From Hoeflea_A sp965228785 (GTDB taxonomy: Bacteria > Pseudomonadota > Alphaproteobacteria > Rhizobiales > Rhizobiaceae): a stretch of 64,000 bases of DNA. The stretch is taken from assembly GCA_965228785.1 (NCBI GenBank), contig CBDDIF010000001.1, positions 1,922,001 through 1,986,000 on the forward strand. The letters run 5' to 3'. Both the position numbers and the translations under genes were made by a program. A model generated the notes under the pieces. That model was given only the letters and a program-made list of their open reading frames with translations, had not been told where the DNA came from and did no database searches. Below are positions 61,959 through 64,000 of this stretch, piece by piece. Numbering within the stretch: position 1 is the stretch's first letter; the number at the start of each line of letters is the position of its first letter.

Positions 61959-63443
61959 CTACGGCCGCAGCGTGATCCCAAGACCGGCGAAGAATTCGTC
62001 GTTGTCGCTGCCGCCGCGGGTGACGGTTTTTTCGTAGGCGACACCGCCCTCGAAACCGAAGCGACGGTTGATCCACCAGGTGAAGCCAGCACCGACCCCG
62101 TAAATGGTCTGGTCACCGAGCAGTTCCATATAGTCGCGCCAGCCGATGAGTGTGCTGAAATTGGCGCTTACGTTTTCGCGCAATTGATGCGTCACCTCAG
62201 TGGTGGCAGCGTAGTAGATCGACCCGGATTCATTCGCTGTCGTCGAATCCTCCAGACTGGTCGATAGGCCCAGAACCACGTTGGTACCGCGGCGCGGAGA
62301 CCAGTTGGCGAAGCCGTCGATCGTTACCCCCTTGATCGGCGCAAGGCGCGGATCGTCGATATCACGTTGCGCATAGCCGACGGCGATTTCGCCATTGAGT
62401 TTCTCGCCGAAATCGAAAGCCGTGCCGGCACGGATTCCGTAGGTTCTCGATGACCGTGCGAAACCGTCTGAATCGAGCCGATCATCGTAGTTGATCTGGC
62501 CGTAATCGCCCTCAACGAAAGGCAGATGGTTTGCGCCGATGTCGACGCCCGCACGCAGTGTCACAGTGTAGTCGTGTTCGTTGCGGTCCGACTGGGTAAC
62601 GATGGTGCCGTCGCTCAGCTCCGCATCACCGTAGGTCGACCGTCCACCCTCGATCGTCGCCGTTCCGCGCCACGATCCGAAAACCTTCGTCAGAGATGCA
62701 CTGGCGGCAAAGTCGTGCACATCGGATTGGGCAAAGGCATCGGACACCGAGTTGGCATCGGATTGGCTCTCGCGACCGAATTCGTAATCGACCCCAAGGT
62801 CGACGGTAGTGCTGTCGGAAAGATCGAGACGCAGATCGACATTTGCAAGCGTCTGCGGATCTTCCGGACCATCTCCGCTGATGGTCTTGTCGATGACCTG
62901 TTCGCCAAAGACCCGAAGCTGATGACGCGACCAGTCTGATTCCAGCTCACCTCGCAGGACGGTGCGACTGTAGGTCCGCTCGGTTCTCGATGAGCCGTCC
63001 TGCTCGATGTCATGAGCAATCTGCTGGGTGACGGAAGGTCGCAGGATAAAGCTGCCGACGCGGATGCCCACGGGTCCGAATGGCTCTGGGTCAAAGACGA
63101 GGTTGCTTTGGTCATCAATAGTTGACTGCCGCTGATTGACGCTGCCAGCGGTTTGAACCGGTGGGACTGCACCGGTGATGAGAGGCCGGTTGGCAGAATC
63201 CGCTTCGCCGCTTCCGGTACCGACGGTTTCGGCTTCGCGTAGCGCGTCCTCGCGATCTTCTGCGGTCAGCACACCGTCGGTGGCGACAATGCCACGTAGC
63301 AATAGATCCTCGTCTTCGATGTTCTGGGCATCGGCACCGGTCGCCATGACGGCGGCAAGTGCTGACGTCAGGCAGAGCGCAGTCCATCTGGGCAGCGCGA
63401 TAGGTCGCTCACCTTCGGTGTTGTTTCGCCTGCGCGGTGCCAT
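61959..63443 (-). CDS. outer-membrane beta-barrel protein
   Basis: A 494-residue protein. A signal peptide (ALCLTSALAAVMATGADAQ, about 22-40) precedes a low-complexity linker with SVNQRQSTIDDQSNL and then many alternating strands (SNLVFDPEPFGPVGIRVGSFILRPSVTQQIAHDIEQDG and repeats), typical of a 16- to 18-stranded rhizobial outer-membrane protein. The last strands end in GLGITLRP. Its function is unknown; it resembles the BBP2_2 barrel family seen in rhizobia. It lies 138 bp upstream of the DHFR-like gene on the same strand. Confidence 0.83.
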   Translation of the reverse strand: MAPRRRNNTEGERPIALPRWTALCLTSALAAVMATGADAQNIEDEDLLLRGIVATDGVLTAEDREDALREAETVGTGSGEADSANRPLITGAVPPVQTAGSVNQRQSTIDDQSNLVFDPEPFGPVGIRVGSFILRPSVTQQIAHDIEQDGSSRTERTYSRTVLRGELESDWSRHQLRVFGEQVIDKTISGDGPEDPQTLANVDLRLDLSDSTTVDLGVDYEFGRESQSDANSVSDAFAQSDVHDFAASASLTKVFGSWRGTATIEGGRSTYGDAELSDGTIVTQSDRNEHDYTVTLRAGVDIGANHLPFVEGDYGQINYDDRLDSDGFARSSRTYGIRAGTAFDFGEKLNGEIAVGYAQRDIDDPRLAPIKGVTIDGFANWSPRRGTNVVLGLSTSLEDSTTANESGSIYYAATTEVTHQLRENVSANFSTLIGWRDYMELLGDQTIYGVGAGFTWWINRRFGFEGGVAYEKTVTRGGSDNDEFFAGLGITLRP

Positions 63444-63509
63444 GAAAACCCTGAACCAGACCGGTTTGAATCCTTGTCAAACCGTAAAGCGACATGGTTA
63501 AGGCTTCCT

Positions 63510-63971
63510 TTACGCAACCGCCTCCACCCGCAATTCCCGGCCGGTGCTTTCGATGATGCGCACCTGGGTTCCAACCGGCAGATCCGGTCCCTGGACAACC
63601 CAGAGCGTATCGTCGATCCGGATGCGCCCGCGGCCCTCCTTGATGGGTTCAGACAAGGTCGCTGTCCGTCCGACCAGGCTGGCGCCTCGCTGGTTGAGCA
63701 GCGGTTGGTCCGTTTCATCGCCGTAGCGCGACATTATGCGCCGCCCGACGATGGCGGCTATGACCGATATGATCGCGAATGACAGTAGCTGAACCTGCCA
63801 ACCCCACATCGGGCTGCCCCACAGGAGCAAAGACAGACAGCCGACAATGATGGCCGCCAATCCGATCCAGATCAGGAAAAAGCCCGGTAGAACCACCTCG
63901 GCTGCAAGAAGCACCAGCCCCAGGACCCACCAGCTCCAAGGACCAAGCTCGAGGATGACGCTTTCGATCAT
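63510..63971 (-). CDS. NfeD-family membrane protein
   Basis: A 153-residue short-form NfeD protein. Hydrophobic segments at about 10-29, 31-50 and 60-78 precede an OB-fold C-terminal domain: GASLVGRTATLSEPIKEGRGRIRIDDTLWVVQGPDLPVGTQVRIIESTGRELRVEAV. In the family it works next to a stomatin/SPFH protein, which is probably the gene to the right of the window end. ATG 63971 sits near the edge. Confidence 0.9.
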   Translation of the reverse strand: MIESVILELGPWSWWVLGLVLLAAEVVLPGFFLIWIGLAAIIVGCLSLLLWGSPMWGWQVQLLSFAIISVIAAIVGRRIMSRYGDETDQPLLNQRGASLVGRTATLSEPIKEGRGRIRIDDTLWVVQGPDLPVGTQVRIIESTGRELRVEAVA

Positions 63972-64000
63972 GGCGAATCATCCCTGCTGCCGGCGCTAGG

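Overview
The window is about 64 kb of high-GC chromosomal DNA from an alphaproteobacterium, most likely a member of the Hyphomicrobiales (Rhizobiales). The reasons are a CpdR-type single-domain response regulator next to a tRNA-Val, the gltB-gltD-DUF459-MltB-galU gene order, a cysG-DUF2849-cysI-DUF934 sulfite-reduction operon, DUF1127 and Flp pilin small genes, CHASE2-type adenylate cyclases, and an sRNA with the features of the suhB/alpha-r14 family. Genus and species cannot be read from the sequence. No prophage, transposase, CRISPR array or integrase was seen.

Layout. 1-4.3 kb: a catabolic cluster (FAD amine/amino-acid oxidase, YtcJ-like amidohydrolase, agmatinase-family ureohydrolase, amidohydrolase-2 protein). 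4.3-10.8 kb: two divergent envelope modules, an ECF sigma factor with a membrane-anchored VWA protein on the minus strand, and on the plus strand an exosortase with a fused EpsI-like domain, overlapping a VIT-VWA protein that ends in a PEP-CTERM-like sorting signal. 11-15.2 kb: sulfite reduction and siroheme synthesis. 15.3-21.6 kb: HMCES-type DNA repair protein, cupin protein, BenE transporter, lytic transglycosylase, a Gly/Cys-rich orphan, DUF1127 and Flp pilin genes. 21.7-24.6 kb: tRNA-Val, cpdR, N-formylglutamate amidohydrolase, the sRNA and an inositol-monophosphatase-family gene. 24.6-36.2 kb: small regulators, a FecR protein facing a CHASE2 adenylate cyclase, MFS/AraC pair, flavodoxin, a second ECF operon, TetR, an FAD oxidoreductase and a lipase-like hydrolase. 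36.4-43.4 kb: small heat-shock protein, MscS channel, a complete bufferin operon (bufA-bufB-bufC-DoxX) and a threonine-aldolase-family gene. 43.9-53.9 kb: GOGAT (gltBD), DUF459, MltB, galU. 54.2-64 kb: LysR, a decayed VOC copy, adenylate cyclase, intact VOC gene with a divergent WYL regulator, P450 divergent from IclR, a DHFR-like protein, an outer-membrane barrel and NfeD.

How the genes work together. Core metabolism is represented by ammonium assimilation (gltBD), sulfur assimilation (cysG, cysI), UDP-glucose supply (galU) and wall turnover (two MltB-like enzymes). Signalling is prominent, with two membrane adenylate cyclases, two ECF sigma operons, CpdR, and five gene-regulator pairs transcribed divergently. 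The most interesting unit is the one at 6.4-10.8 kb: a small, apparently self-contained exosortase with its own single VIT-VWA substrate, opposite an ECF sigma operon that encodes another VWA protein. The bufferin operon (copper-sequestering RiPP) and the anti-Shine-Dalgarno sRNA are the next best.
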